DNA of 64,000 nt from Rhizobium sp. Root708 (GTDB lineage: Bacteria > Pseudomonadota > Alphaproteobacteria > Rhizobiales > Rhizobiaceae), in the NCBI RefSeq assembly GCF_001429725.1, contig NZ_LMHV01000040.1, positions 203,825-267,824 on the forward strand. The letters are read 5' to 3'. Within the stretch, counting starts at the first letter, position 1, and each line of letters opens with the position of its first letter. The notes below the pieces were generated by a model. It was not told the DNA's origin, made no database searches, and saw nothing but the letters and a program-made list of their open reading frames with translations. Shown here piece by piece: positions 23,467 to 31,384 of this stretch. Made by a program: the position numbers and the translations under genes.

Positions 23467-23655
23467 ATGAGTTCTCACATCGATGCCACCAGGATCGAAA
23501 ACGACAGCTTGCGCCAGGTCTGGAGCGTAAGCGAGTTCGCGCGCCGCCATCGCCTCGATGCGGACGAAGAGAAGCGTCTCACCGCGCTTTTCGGGTTGTT
23601 TGCGACCAAGCAGGAACTGCTGGCAAACGCCCAGCGGCCGTGCCTCTTCCGCTAA
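23467..23655 (+). CDS. Small protein of unknown function, 62 aa
   Basis: GGGAGGATTGGGCC precedes the ATG at 23467. The product is helical: NDSLRQVWSVSEFARRHRLD, then a short acidic segment and LFATKQELLANAQR. A helix-turn-helix-like feel is present but too short for a confident domain. No family is recognised. Confidence 0.55.
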   Translation: MSSHIDATRIENDSLRQVWSVSEFARRHRLDADEEKRLTALFGLFATKQELLANAQRPCLFR

Positions 23656-23686
23656 GCCGTGCCTCTTCCGCTAATACGGCTAGCTA

Positions 23687-24751
23687 TTATTGCGTTCGCA
23701 GCACTTCGTTCCAGTGGGCGATCAGCCGCGCGCGCTTCACCTGGTCGAGATAGACCATCAGCCCGGGGCTGACAGGCACCGGCCTCAACTGCGCGCCTAG
23801 AAGCTCCTGCATCGTGTTGGCGGTATTCTCGCCGGCAACTTCGGGGCTGACAGCCGGGATCTGCAACTCGCGCGCCATGATCGTCTGCCCTTCCTTCGAC
23901 ATGAAGAAGGAGAGATATCTGCGTCCAAGTTCCGGGTTGGACGCCGCTTGCGGCACCAGACCGATGCGCGACATCACCACCGTATAATCTTTCGGCAGCA
24001 CGATCCCGACCTCGGGATGGCGTTTGGCCCAGTCGGCGGCATAGGAACCGAGAATATTGTAGCCGAGCACGAAACGGCCGTCCGATACGCGCTCAAGAAT
24101 GGCCGAGCTCGTCGAATAAAGCTTTACGCCGGCCGCACCCATGGCGCCGATCACGGACCAGATATCACCGAACTGCTCTTGGTCGCGGGCCATGAACAGG
24201 AAGCCGACGCCGGAGCGCTCGATGTCATACGTGCCGATCCGCCCGTGCACGGCATCGCCCTTGCGCCTGAGATAATCGACGAATTCCGCCCGCGTGCTCG
24301 GCGGCGGTTCGTCGACGAAGCTCGGCTTGTGATAGACGAAGACAGCAGGCTCGAAGGTCAGCGCATAGGCGGTGTTGCGCCAGTTGGCCCATTTCGGCCA
24401 CAGCCCGCTCATCGGCAGATTGCTGACTTGGGCATAGCCATCGTTGGAGAGCTTGACCTGTAGGTCCATCGCCGACGAAAAGGCGAAATCCGCCGTGCGC
24501 TGGCCGGCATCCGTCTCTCGGACGATCCGGTCGTAGATCTCCCCGGTCAGCATGTCCTCGTATTTGACCGCGACATCGGGATTGGCCTGCTGAAAACCCA
24601 GGATCATCGGCTGAGCCAACGGCTCGTCCAGCGAGGAATAAACGACCAGCGCAGGCGCGCCCTCATTCCCCGAGACGGCCGGATAGAAAACCTCGTCCGC
24701 GGCGGCAAAGCCCGGCCACAGCATCAGCAACAGAATGAATGCTCTCCTCAT
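23687..24751 (-). CDS. Periplasmic solute-binding protein (ABC-type, iron/phosphonate-like)
   Basis: From the ATG at 24751 the protein has 354 residues with a signal peptide (RRAFILLLMLWPGFAAA). The mature part follows the SBP type 6 layout: ALVVYSSLDEPLAQPM, YEDMLTGEIYDRI, FAFSSAMDLQVKL, PAVFVYHKPSF and a YLSFFMSKEGQTIMA tail. No ABC permease or ATPase lies nearby, so it may serve a sensor instead. In other rhizobia such proteins occur next to TctD/TctE-type sensors, and one lies about 4.5 kb to the right. ATGs at 24766 and 24778 are alternative starts. Confidence 0.75.
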   Translation of the reverse strand: MRRAFILLLMLWPGFAAADEVFYPAVSGNEGAPALVVYSSLDEPLAQPMILGFQQANPDVAVKYEDMLTGEIYDRIVRETDAGQRTADFAFSSAMDLQVKLSNDGYAQVSNLPMSGLWPKWANWRNTAYALTFEPAVFVYHKPSFVDEPPPSTRAEFVDYLRRKGDAVHGRIGTYDIERSGVGFLFMARDQEQFGDIWSVIGAMGAAGVKLYSTSSAILERVSDGRFVLGYNILGSYAADWAKRHPEVGIVLPKDYTVVMSRIGLVPQAASNPELGRRYLSFFMSKEGQTIMARELQIPAVSPEVAGENTANTMQELLGAQLRPVPVSPGLMVYLDQVKRARLIAHWNEVLRTQ

Positions 24752-24801
24752 GCATCGACAATGCATCAGGCGCGGCATAGGCGCAAGAAAGCCTGCCCGT
24801 C

Positions 24802-25866
24802 TCAGGCGTGCGGCGCCACGATATTGGTCAGCACCAGCCCGGTAACGACCCCAATGCCGACAATGCCATAGCCGAGGCACATCGCCAGCCTGCCGCGCTC
24901 CGGTGTAAAGATGTCGCCGCGTACCGCCAGAATACGTCGATCCACCCATTGATAGAGTGCCGCCGCGGTGCCGAGGTTGAGCGCGACGGACAGCACATGC
25001 CGCAGGATCGATGCTTTCAGGCCGAAAGGCCCGAGGACCGCATTGGCCGCGAACACGCCGATCCAGTGGTTGAGGTAGAGCGGATAGGACATGCCGCCGA
25101 GAAACCGGCCCATGAAGAGAGGCTTTCCGGGAACGGCAAGCAGCATGACGATGCAGATCGCCAGCAGGGGAGCCCATGCCTCGTAGCTCAACCCTTCGAA
25201 CAGGGCGGACGAGAAGACCAACACACCGCCGAACGACATTACCCGAGCCGGCGCGAAGGAATGAATATGGCCGAACCGCCGCGCCGAAACCGCCGCGAAC
25301 ACGCCGAACACGATGCTGGCGTAGAGATCGCACCACCAGGCGGTCGCAGCAAGGACAGCCCACAGCAGCGGGGAACGCCCGAACGGACGGATCATCACCA
25401 GCAGGAAGGGAGCGACGAGATAGAACTGTTCTTCGGCGTCGACGCTCCAGAAATGATTGCCGGTGCCCTGCAGCGGCATTGCGTTGATAAATTCCGCCAG
25501 CTGCTGCGTTCCGAACAGATTGTAGACGAAGCTCGCCTTGTAGAAGACGATCTCCAGCCATTTGAAGGTCAGATGGTCCTTCAGCAGGCTCACGCTGACC
25601 AGAAGGACAAGCGTGATGAAGTAAGGTATCCAGATGCGCATCGCTCTGTTGAAATAGAAGCGCGGCAGCTCGCGGGTCGACATATCGATCAACATACCGC
25701 CGATCAGCCAGCCGCTGAGAGCGAAGAAAACCTGAACCGCGAAGTTCCCGCTCTGGTTCCAGCTCAGAACTCCGTCGTGCCAAAGCATGACGACGATTGC
25801 TAGAAAAATCCTGAGATAATCAAACAAAGGATAGTATTTCTGCTCGGAACCCGACTGACTTGCCAT
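24802..25866 (-). CDS. Membrane acyltransferase, OafA/Acyl_transf_3 family
   Basis: The 354-residue protein has about ten hydrophobic helices. It carries the N-terminal signature LFDYLRIFLAIVVMLWHDG, the FFALSGWLIGGM block (about 48-59) and WSVDAEEQFYLVAPF (about 140-155). The histidine in WHDG and the acidic ring of DAEEQFY are the usual functional residues. Members O-acetylate or O-acylate polysaccharides, lipopolysaccharide or exopolysaccharide in the inner membrane. The substrate is unknown here; no polysaccharide gene cluster adjoins it. Confidence 0.85.
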   Translation of the reverse strand: MASQSGSEQKYYPLFDYLRIFLAIVVMLWHDGVLSWNQSGNFAVQVFFALSGWLIGGMLIDMSTRELPRFYFNRAMRIWIPYFITLVLLVSVSLLKDHLTFKWLEIVFYKASFVYNLFGTQQLAEFINAMPLQGTGNHFWSVDAEEQFYLVAPFLLVMIRPFGRSPLLWAVLAATAWWCDLYASIVFGVFAAVSARRFGHIHSFAPARVMSFGGVLVFSSALFEGLSYEAWAPLLAICIVMLLAVPGKPLFMGRFLGGMSYPLYLNHWIGVFAANAVLGPFGLKASILRHVLSVALNLGTAAALYQWVDRRILAVRGDIFTPERGRLAMCLGYGIVGIGVVTGLVLTNIVAPHA

Positions 25867-26020
25867 TCAACGCCTCGAAACCATGAAGTACGCTTGCACC
25901 CGAAACCGGAAGTCTTATGGGACCGGCCGCCGATTGCCACACGGGAAATCGGATGAAGGGCCCTACGTCGGGAGACGCATACCTCGTTATTAGAGCGGCG
26001 GCATTTCAGCAGATGAGCCT

Positions 26021-27961
26021 GTGAAATATCCGAACGGACATCTGGCGGCGGACACCCTCGTCGGTGACGACAAAACACGTTACAGTTTGACGGTTCGACC
26101 GGAGGACGCCTTGGAACGACGTTTGACCGCCATTCTCGCCGCCGATGTGGTTGGCTACAGCAGGCTGATGGGCATCGACGAGGCCGGCACGCTGAAGGCC
26201 GTCAACCGTCATCGCGTCGAGTTGATCGAACCGGCCATCGCCCGCCATCGCGGCCGGCTGGTGAAGTTGCTCGGCGATGGGCTGCTGGCGGAGTTCGGCA
26301 GTGTCGTCAACGCGGTCGCCTGCGCCGTCGACATCCAGCGCGGCATCACGCTCAATAATGAACGCGTGCCGGAAGACCGCCGCATCCGCTTTCGCATCGG
26401 CGTCAACCTCGGCGACGTCATCGTCGAGAACGGCGATATCTTCGGCGACGGTGTCAACGTCGCGGCAAGGCTCGAGGCCGTGGCCGAGCCCGGCGGCATT
26501 GCGGTCTCGTCGTCGGTGCGCGACCATGTCGGCGGTCGCCTCGATCTCGGCTTCGACGATCGCGGCCAGCAGACGCTGAAGAACATCCAGCAGCAGGTCC
26601 ACGTCTACGCCGTCCGGTTCGACCGGCCCGGCGACGCCAGCAATGGTGCGCCGGAAACGCCCGTCAACGATGATCGCTCGATCGTCGTGCTACCCTTCAC
26701 CAACATGAGCGACGATCCCGACCAGGAGTATTTCTCCGACGGACTGACCGAAGACATCATCACCGATCTCTCGAAGATATCAGGCCTGCTGGTAACCCCG
26801 CGCAACACCACCTTCGCCTACAAGGGCCGCAGCGTGAAGATCGGCCAGATCGCCCGCGAGCTCTCTGTGCGCTATGTCCTGCAGGGCAGCGTTCGCAAGT
26901 CGGGCACGCGCGTGCGCATCAGCGCGCAGATGATCGACGCCAGCAACGAAGACCACCTCTGGGCCGATCGTTACGACCGCGACCTGACCGATATCTTCGC
27001 AATACAGGATGAGATCGCCCATGCGATCGTCGGCCAGTTGAAGATCAAGATGCGACCGGAGGAAGTGCGCGCGCTGGAAAGCGATCCGACCACCAATGTC
27101 GAGGCCTACACCTACTATCTGCGCGGCCGCAAGTTCGCCCGCTCCATGACCATGTCCTATCTCGTCATGGCCCGGCGGATGTTCTACAAGGCGATCGAGC
27201 TCGATCCGAACTATGCCCGCGCCTATGCCGGCATCGCCGATTGCGATTCCGCGCTTTACATCTGGTACGCCGCCGAACTGCCGATCGGCGAAATTCTGGA
27301 AATGACCGCCAAGGCGATCGCGCTTGATCCCGAGCTAGCCGAAGCCCACGCCGCCCGCGCCATCGCGCTTCATCACGGCGACCGCGACGAAGAGGCAGAC
27401 ATCTGCTTTGCCCGCGCGCTGGCCCTCGATCCCAATCTCTTCGAGGCCAATTTCCACTTCGCCCACCGCCTGTTCAAGCGCGGCGAGTTCAACGATGCGA
27501 TCGTTTATTTCGAACGTTCGGCAGCGCTCTACGCCGACGATTACGTCTCGCCGGTCCTGCTCGCCGCCGCCTGCCGCTCGCTCGGGCGCGCCGGGGAGGG
27601 TCGAAAATGGGCGGAGGAAGGAGCGGCCCGCGCCGAGCGCGCCGCCGAACACAACCCCGGCAACTCCGCCCCCATCCATCGCGCAGCCCTTGCCTACGCG
27701 CAGATCGGTGACCACAGGCGTGCCGTCTCCTGGATCAACCGCGCGCTCGCCATGGACCCCCACGACGTCATCACCCGCTACAATGCCGTCTGTGTCCACG
27801 CAGTGCTGGGAGAGATCGACCGCGCCATCGAACTCCTGGAACAATTGCTGCCCAACAGCTCCTCCTACCAGATCGGCTGGTTCGACAACGATTCAGACCT
27901 CGACAACATCCGCTCCGACCCCCGCTTCATCCGGCTGATGGAAGCGATCGCGCAGCAGTGA
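26021..27961 (+). CDS. Class III adenylate/guanylate cyclase fused to TolB-like and TPR domains
   Basis: The 646-residue protein (GTG start) has a class III cyclase domain (about 32-210) with metal-binding D42 (ILAADVVGY) and D86 (KLLGDGLLAEF), K83, and D143, N146 and R150 in GDGVNVAARLE. All canonical catalytic positions are present. A TolB/FlgO-like segment follows (about 223-350: IVVLPFTNMSDD, then YFSDGLTEDII), and then TPR repeats (about 365-640). Such proteins are numerous in rhizobia and link cAMP production to an unknown input. No membrane helix is visible. The true start may be further in, near codon 31. Confidence 0.88.
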   Translation: MKYPNGHLAADTLVGDDKTRYSLTVRPEDALERRLTAILAADVVGYSRLMGIDEAGTLKAVNRHRVELIEPAIARHRGRLVKLLGDGLLAEFGSVVNAVACAVDIQRGITLNNERVPEDRRIRFRIGVNLGDVIVENGDIFGDGVNVAARLEAVAEPGGIAVSSSVRDHVGGRLDLGFDDRGQQTLKNIQQQVHVYAVRFDRPGDASNGAPETPVNDDRSIVVLPFTNMSDDPDQEYFSDGLTEDIITDLSKISGLLVTPRNTTFAYKGRSVKIGQIARELSVRYVLQGSVRKSGTRVRISAQMIDASNEDHLWADRYDRDLTDIFAIQDEIAHAIVGQLKIKMRPEEVRALESDPTTNVEAYTYYLRGRKFARSMTMSYLVMARRMFYKAIELDPNYARAYAGIADCDSALYIWYAAELPIGEILEMTAKAIALDPELAEAHAARAIALHHGDRDEEADICFARALALDPNLFEANFHFAHRLFKRGEFNDAIVYFERSAALYADDYVSPVLLAAACRSLGRAGEGRKWAEEGAARAERAAEHNPGNSAPIHRAALAYAQIGDHRRAVSWINRALAMDPHDVITRYNAVCVHAVLGEIDRAIELLEQLLPNSSSYQIGWFDNDSDLDNIRSDPRFIRLMEAIAQQ

Positions 27962-27984
27962 AGCGCACGGGTTGCCGCGAACGC

Positions 27985-29070
27985 TCAAGGCAACGGCCGG
28001 ATCCACGCACCGCTCATGCGCCCGTCATCGGCTAGAACAAAACGCCACTCCAGATTCTCGTTCTCGAACGTAACGTCGTATACGTCCCAACCTTCCGAGG
28101 TGACGCCTTTAAAAATATGCCCCTTCAAGGCACCCGCCTTTTCGAGGTCTGCTTTGATTTTCGACGCCTGCTCACGCGTCGCAGTTGCGAGCCCCTCAGT
28201 CATCTGGTTGAAATCGTACTCGCCTTGAATAGACTCGCGAATAAGGCCGCGCAGCCGAGCCTCGCTATCCGGCACCGGGCGCTTGTCCTTGATCCTGTCT
28301 TCAAGCTCGGTAGCAATGGCTCGCGCCCGGGCTTCATCGATCCGGAACGCCGTCTGCTCGTAGCCGTTCTGATGCAGGATCAGGCTGTGCGCCAATCCTC
28401 CATCGTCACCCGTAAAACTCAGTTGCGCGGGCACCACGCGATAGAAAAACAGATCATCCTTCTCCGCGAATATCTCCAACGCATCCTGTCCCGTCAGTTG
28501 TGCCGACAGCCCGCCAGGTCGAACAGAAATCGTCATCACCGCGCCGGTTGCAAAGCGATAGAAGCCCACGTAGCGCTGGTGAAGCGCGGGATCGGTCGGC
28601 ACCTCGACGCGCGGGCGCGCTTGTTCGTAGCGCCGCCATGCGACGGCGTCGCTGCCATTGTCGCTCATGTTTGTCTCCCTTGCTATTCGGATGATGTCGT
28701 GGATTGCAACCGGCTCGCCCAGCGCGATGCGCCGGCGCGAAGCCTGGATCAACGCCAGCCCCTCGTCGGCACGCGCACGCAAGGCCGTCGTTGCTGCCTC
28801 TTGCATAGCCAACGTCCGATCCAGATCCACCGCATGCCCCGCGAGCAGATCGGTAATTTGGGCAAGGCTAAGTCCGAGACGTTTCAGGGCAAGGATCTCG
28901 TGCAGCCGCGCGATCTCCGACATGCCGTATAAACGCCAATTCTTGCCCGTTCGTCGTGGGCTGATAAGCCGCCGCGTCTCGTAGAGCCGTAGCGCCCGCA
29001 CCGTGAGGCCCATCTGTTCCGCGCACTCAGCAGCGGTCAGCCAGCGATTATCATTGCCTTGCTCGCTCAT
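27985..29070 (-). CDS. MerR-family transcriptional regulator with large C-terminal effector domain
   Basis: The 361-residue protein has a MerR DNA-binding head (AAECAEQMGLTVRALRLYETRRLI, split over residues 13-36, then RRTGKNWRLYGMSEIARLHE) and a coiled dimerisation helix (about 75-115). The C-terminal region (about 165-361) contains a beta-rich stretch (QRYVGFYRFATGAVMTISV, then GQDALEIFAEKDDLFFY). That stretch resembles the DUF3471 type found after beta-lactamase-like domains. Ligand unknown. GGAGGTGCT precedes the ATG. It is divergent from the two-component pair. Confidence 0.78.
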   Translation of the reverse strand: MSEQGNDNRWLTAAECAEQMGLTVRALRLYETRRLISPRRTGKNWRLYGMSEIARLHEILALKRLGLSLAQITDLLAGHAVDLDRTLAMQEAATTALRARADEGLALIQASRRRIALGEPVAIHDIIRIARETNMSDNGSDAVAWRRYEQARPRVEVPTDPALHQRYVGFYRFATGAVMTISVRPGGLSAQLTGQDALEIFAEKDDLFFYRVVPAQLSFTGDDGGLAHSLILHQNGYEQTAFRIDEARARAIATELEDRIKDKRPVPDSEARLRGLIRESIQGEYDFNQMTEGLATATREQASKIKADLEKAGALKGHIFKGVTSEGWDVYDVTFENENLEWRFVLADDGRMSGAWIRPLP

Positions 29071-29101
29071 AGCACCTCCGGCGACTGTTATAGGCTATGA
29101 C

Positions 29102-29118
29102 CTTGGGGCTGGCTCAAG
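29102..29118. promoter_or_regulatory. Imperfect palindrome upstream of the MerR gene
   Basis: CTTGGGGC-T-GGCTCAAG forms an imperfect inverted repeat between the divergent MerR and response-regulator genes. MerR regulators usually bind palindromes in their own promoter, so this is a possible operator, but no spacing-matched promoter was identified. Confidence 0.3.
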
Positions 29119-29217
29119 TGCTGCCAGCAACAATTTTGCGACGTCTGACCATCCCCCTCTACCCGTGACATCGTCAGCGCCGCCCTATAGTCTCCAGCAA
29201 AAATCAAGGGAACATCC

Positions 29218-29895
29218 GTGCGCATTCTATTGGTGGAGGACAATATCGCGCTGGCCGACGGGCTTTCGGCGATCCTGCGCGGCACCGGCCATGCCGTCGA
29301 CGTCGTGCATGACGGCGCTTCCGCCAATGCCGTGACGGCAGCCGAGAATTTCGATCTCGTCGTGCTCGACCTGAACCTGCCTGAAATGGACGGCCTCGAG
29401 GTGCTGCGCGCCATGCGAGCCAGGCAGAACCAGTCGGCGGTCCTGATCCTGACGGCGCGCGGCACACCGGAGGAGCGTGTCAAGGGCCTCGATCTCGGCG
29501 CCGACGACTACCTCATCAAACCCTTCGATATCTCCGAATTCGAGGCCCGTGTACGCGTCCTCCTGCGTCGCCAGGCTGGGCTGCATTCGGCCACGGTCAG
29601 TTTCGGTGGCCTGTCGCTCGATCTCAACTCGCGCGCCTTTTTCTCGGGGGCGACGCCGCTCGATATCCCCGCCCGCGAACTCGGCCTGCTCGAAATCCTC
29701 TTCATGCGCGCCGGCAAGGTCGTCGCCAAGGAAGCGATCATCCAGTCGTTGACCGCCTTCGACGACGACATTTCGGCCAACGCCATCGAGCAATATGTCA
29801 GCCGCCTGAGAAAACGCCTGTCGCCATACGGCCTGACGGTCAAGACGGCGCGCGGCATCGGCTACTATCTCGACAAGCTGCCAGAGGCCTCATGA
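29218..29895 (+). CDS. OmpR-family response regulator, TctD-like
   Basis: GTG start with AAGGGAACATCC upstream. The 225-residue protein has a receiver domain (phosphoacceptor D51 in VVLDLNLPEMDG, T79 and K101 in LIKPFD) and a winged-helix output domain (about 125-220: ARELGLLEILFMRAG, then YVSRLRKRL). It is paired with the histidine kinase, which it overlaps by ATGA. The pair resembles TctD/TctE or QseB-type regulators; target genes may include the tct operon or the orphan binding protein. Confidence 0.87.
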   Translation: MRILLVEDNIALADGLSAILRGTGHAVDVVHDGASANAVTAAENFDLVVLDLNLPEMDGLEVLRAMRARQNQSAVLILTARGTPEERVKGLDLGADDYLIKPFDISEFEARVRVLLRRQAGLHSATVSFGGLSLDLNSRAFFSGATPLDIPARELGLLEILFMRAGKVVAKEAIIQSLTAFDDDISANAIEQYVSRLRKRLSPYGLTVKTARGIGYYLDKLPEAS

Positions 29896-31274
29896 CGACG
29901 GCCTATTCGCTCAGACGAAGGCTGCTGTTCTGGCTGCTGATCTCGACCGCCATCATCGGCATGGTCGCGCTTGTCGACACCTACCGCGAGGCCGTGCAGA
30001 CCTCCAACATCGTCTCGGACCGCGTGCTGGCAGGATCGGCGCTCGCCATCGCCGAACGCGTTGTTGTTGCCGAAGACGGCACGCTCGAGGTCGATATCCC
30101 CTATGTGGCGCTGGAGATGCTCACCTCGGCGGCGCAGGACCGCGTCTTCTACCGCGTCGACGGGCCGCCCGGAAAATTCATCACCGGCTACCAGGCGCTC
30201 CCTGTGCTTGCCGAAACCGTCGGCGACACCGCCGCCTTTGCCGACGACACCTTCCGCGGCGAGCCGATCCGGGTGGCGACGCTCAAACGCTCGGCCTCCA
30301 CAGGCATCCGCTCGGTCCCCTTCGCCGTCACCGTCGCCGAGACCACCATTGCCCGCCGCCAGTTGGCCCGCGCCATCCTCTTCCGCTCGGCCCTCCGTCT
30401 ATCCTTCATGATCGCCGGCGCCGCCGTCATTGTCTGGATTTCGGTCACCGTCGCGCTCCGCCCGCTCTACAAGCTGCGCGATGCGATCGGCGAGCGCAGC
30501 CCTGATGACCTGCACCCGATCGAACAGTCGGTTCCGAGCGAGGTCCAACCGCTCGTCGATACCGTCAACGGCTTTATGGTTCGCCTTGAATCGGCGCTCG
30601 ACGCACTTCGCAACTTCACCGGCAATGCCAGCCATCAGCTGCGCACGCCGCTGGCGATCATCCGCACCCAGCTTGCGCTCTCGGCCCGATCCGGCACCTT
30701 GGCGGAAGCGCAGGGCTCTGCCCTGAAGGGCGATCAGGCCGTCGCCCACGCCGAGCGCATTCTTGCCCAACTGCTGCTAATGGCAAAGATCGATGCGGCA
30801 ACGGCAAAGGAAGCGCTAACCGCCTCTTCGATCGACCTGACGGCCATTGCCCAGGAGATAACCGGCGAATTGATCCCGACGGCCGCCGAGGCGGGCATCG
30901 ACCTCGGCTTCGAAGGCGACCGCCCTGCCCTCGTCCGCGCCGAGCCATTGCTGATCGGCGAACTGCTGCGCAACCTTGCAGGAAATGCCATCGCCTATGC
31001 AGGCAAGGGCGCGGAGGTGACCGTCCGGATATCCGAGACCGACGATGCCGTGCGCCTCGAAGTCGAGGACAACGGTCCCGGCATTCCGGCGGAGAAGCTC
31101 GCCGCCGTCCGGCAGCGCTTTTCGCGCGGCAGCAATTCCGGCGCACCCGGCGCCGGCCTTGGCCTGCCGATCGTCGAGGAGATCGCCGGCCTCTTTAATG
31201 CGGCGCTGGCGCTCGAGCCCGGCTGCAACGGTAGAGGCCTCAAGGCCTCGGTGACGTTTGCCAAGGCGACGTAA
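29892..31274 (+). CDS. Sensor histidine kinase, TctE-like
   Basis: The 460-residue protein has an N-terminal membrane helix (about 11-28), a periplasmic sensor of the 2CSK type (about 29-165, ending before SALRLSFMIAGAAVIVWI), a second helix (about 168-188), and a kinase core. The core has H248 in ASHQLRTPLAI, an N-box (LIGELLRNLAGNAI) and G-boxes (DNGPGIP, then GAGLGLPI). It phosphorylates the response regulator encoded just upstream. The signal may be a carboxylate, judging from relatives. It lies 110 bases ahead of the transglutaminase cluster on the same strand. Confidence 0.88.
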   Translation: MTTAYSLRRRLLFWLLISTAIIGMVALVDTYREAVQTSNIVSDRVLAGSALAIAERVVVAEDGTLEVDIPYVALEMLTSAAQDRVFYRVDGPPGKFITGYQALPVLAETVGDTAAFADDTFRGEPIRVATLKRSASTGIRSVPFAVTVAETTIARRQLARAILFRSALRLSFMIAGAAVIVWISVTVALRPLYKLRDAIGERSPDDLHPIEQSVPSEVQPLVDTVNGFMVRLESALDALRNFTGNASHQLRTPLAIIRTQLALSARSGTLAEAQGSALKGDQAVAHAERILAQLLLMAKIDAATAKEALTASSIDLTAIAQEITGELIPTAAEAGIDLGFEGDRPALVRAEPLLIGELLRNLAGNAIAYAGKGAEVTVRISETDDAVRLEVEDNGPGIPAEKLAAVRQRFSRGSNSGAPGAGLGLPIVEEIAGLFNAALALEPGCNGRGLKASVTFAKAT

Positions 31275-31384
31275 AGCCTTAGCCGGCCTCGCCTTACCGC
31301 CTTGCATTCTTTCGCTGCATTGCACACACTGCCCTTCGGAACAGCAAATGCCGTACAACGATACGGCCGCGGATAAGGCAGTCC

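Noticed and set aside
24752..25783. Long N-terminal extension of the periplasmic binding protein gene
   Set aside because: The extension runs through the acyltransferase gene in another frame on the same strand and would place the signal peptide in the middle of a protein.
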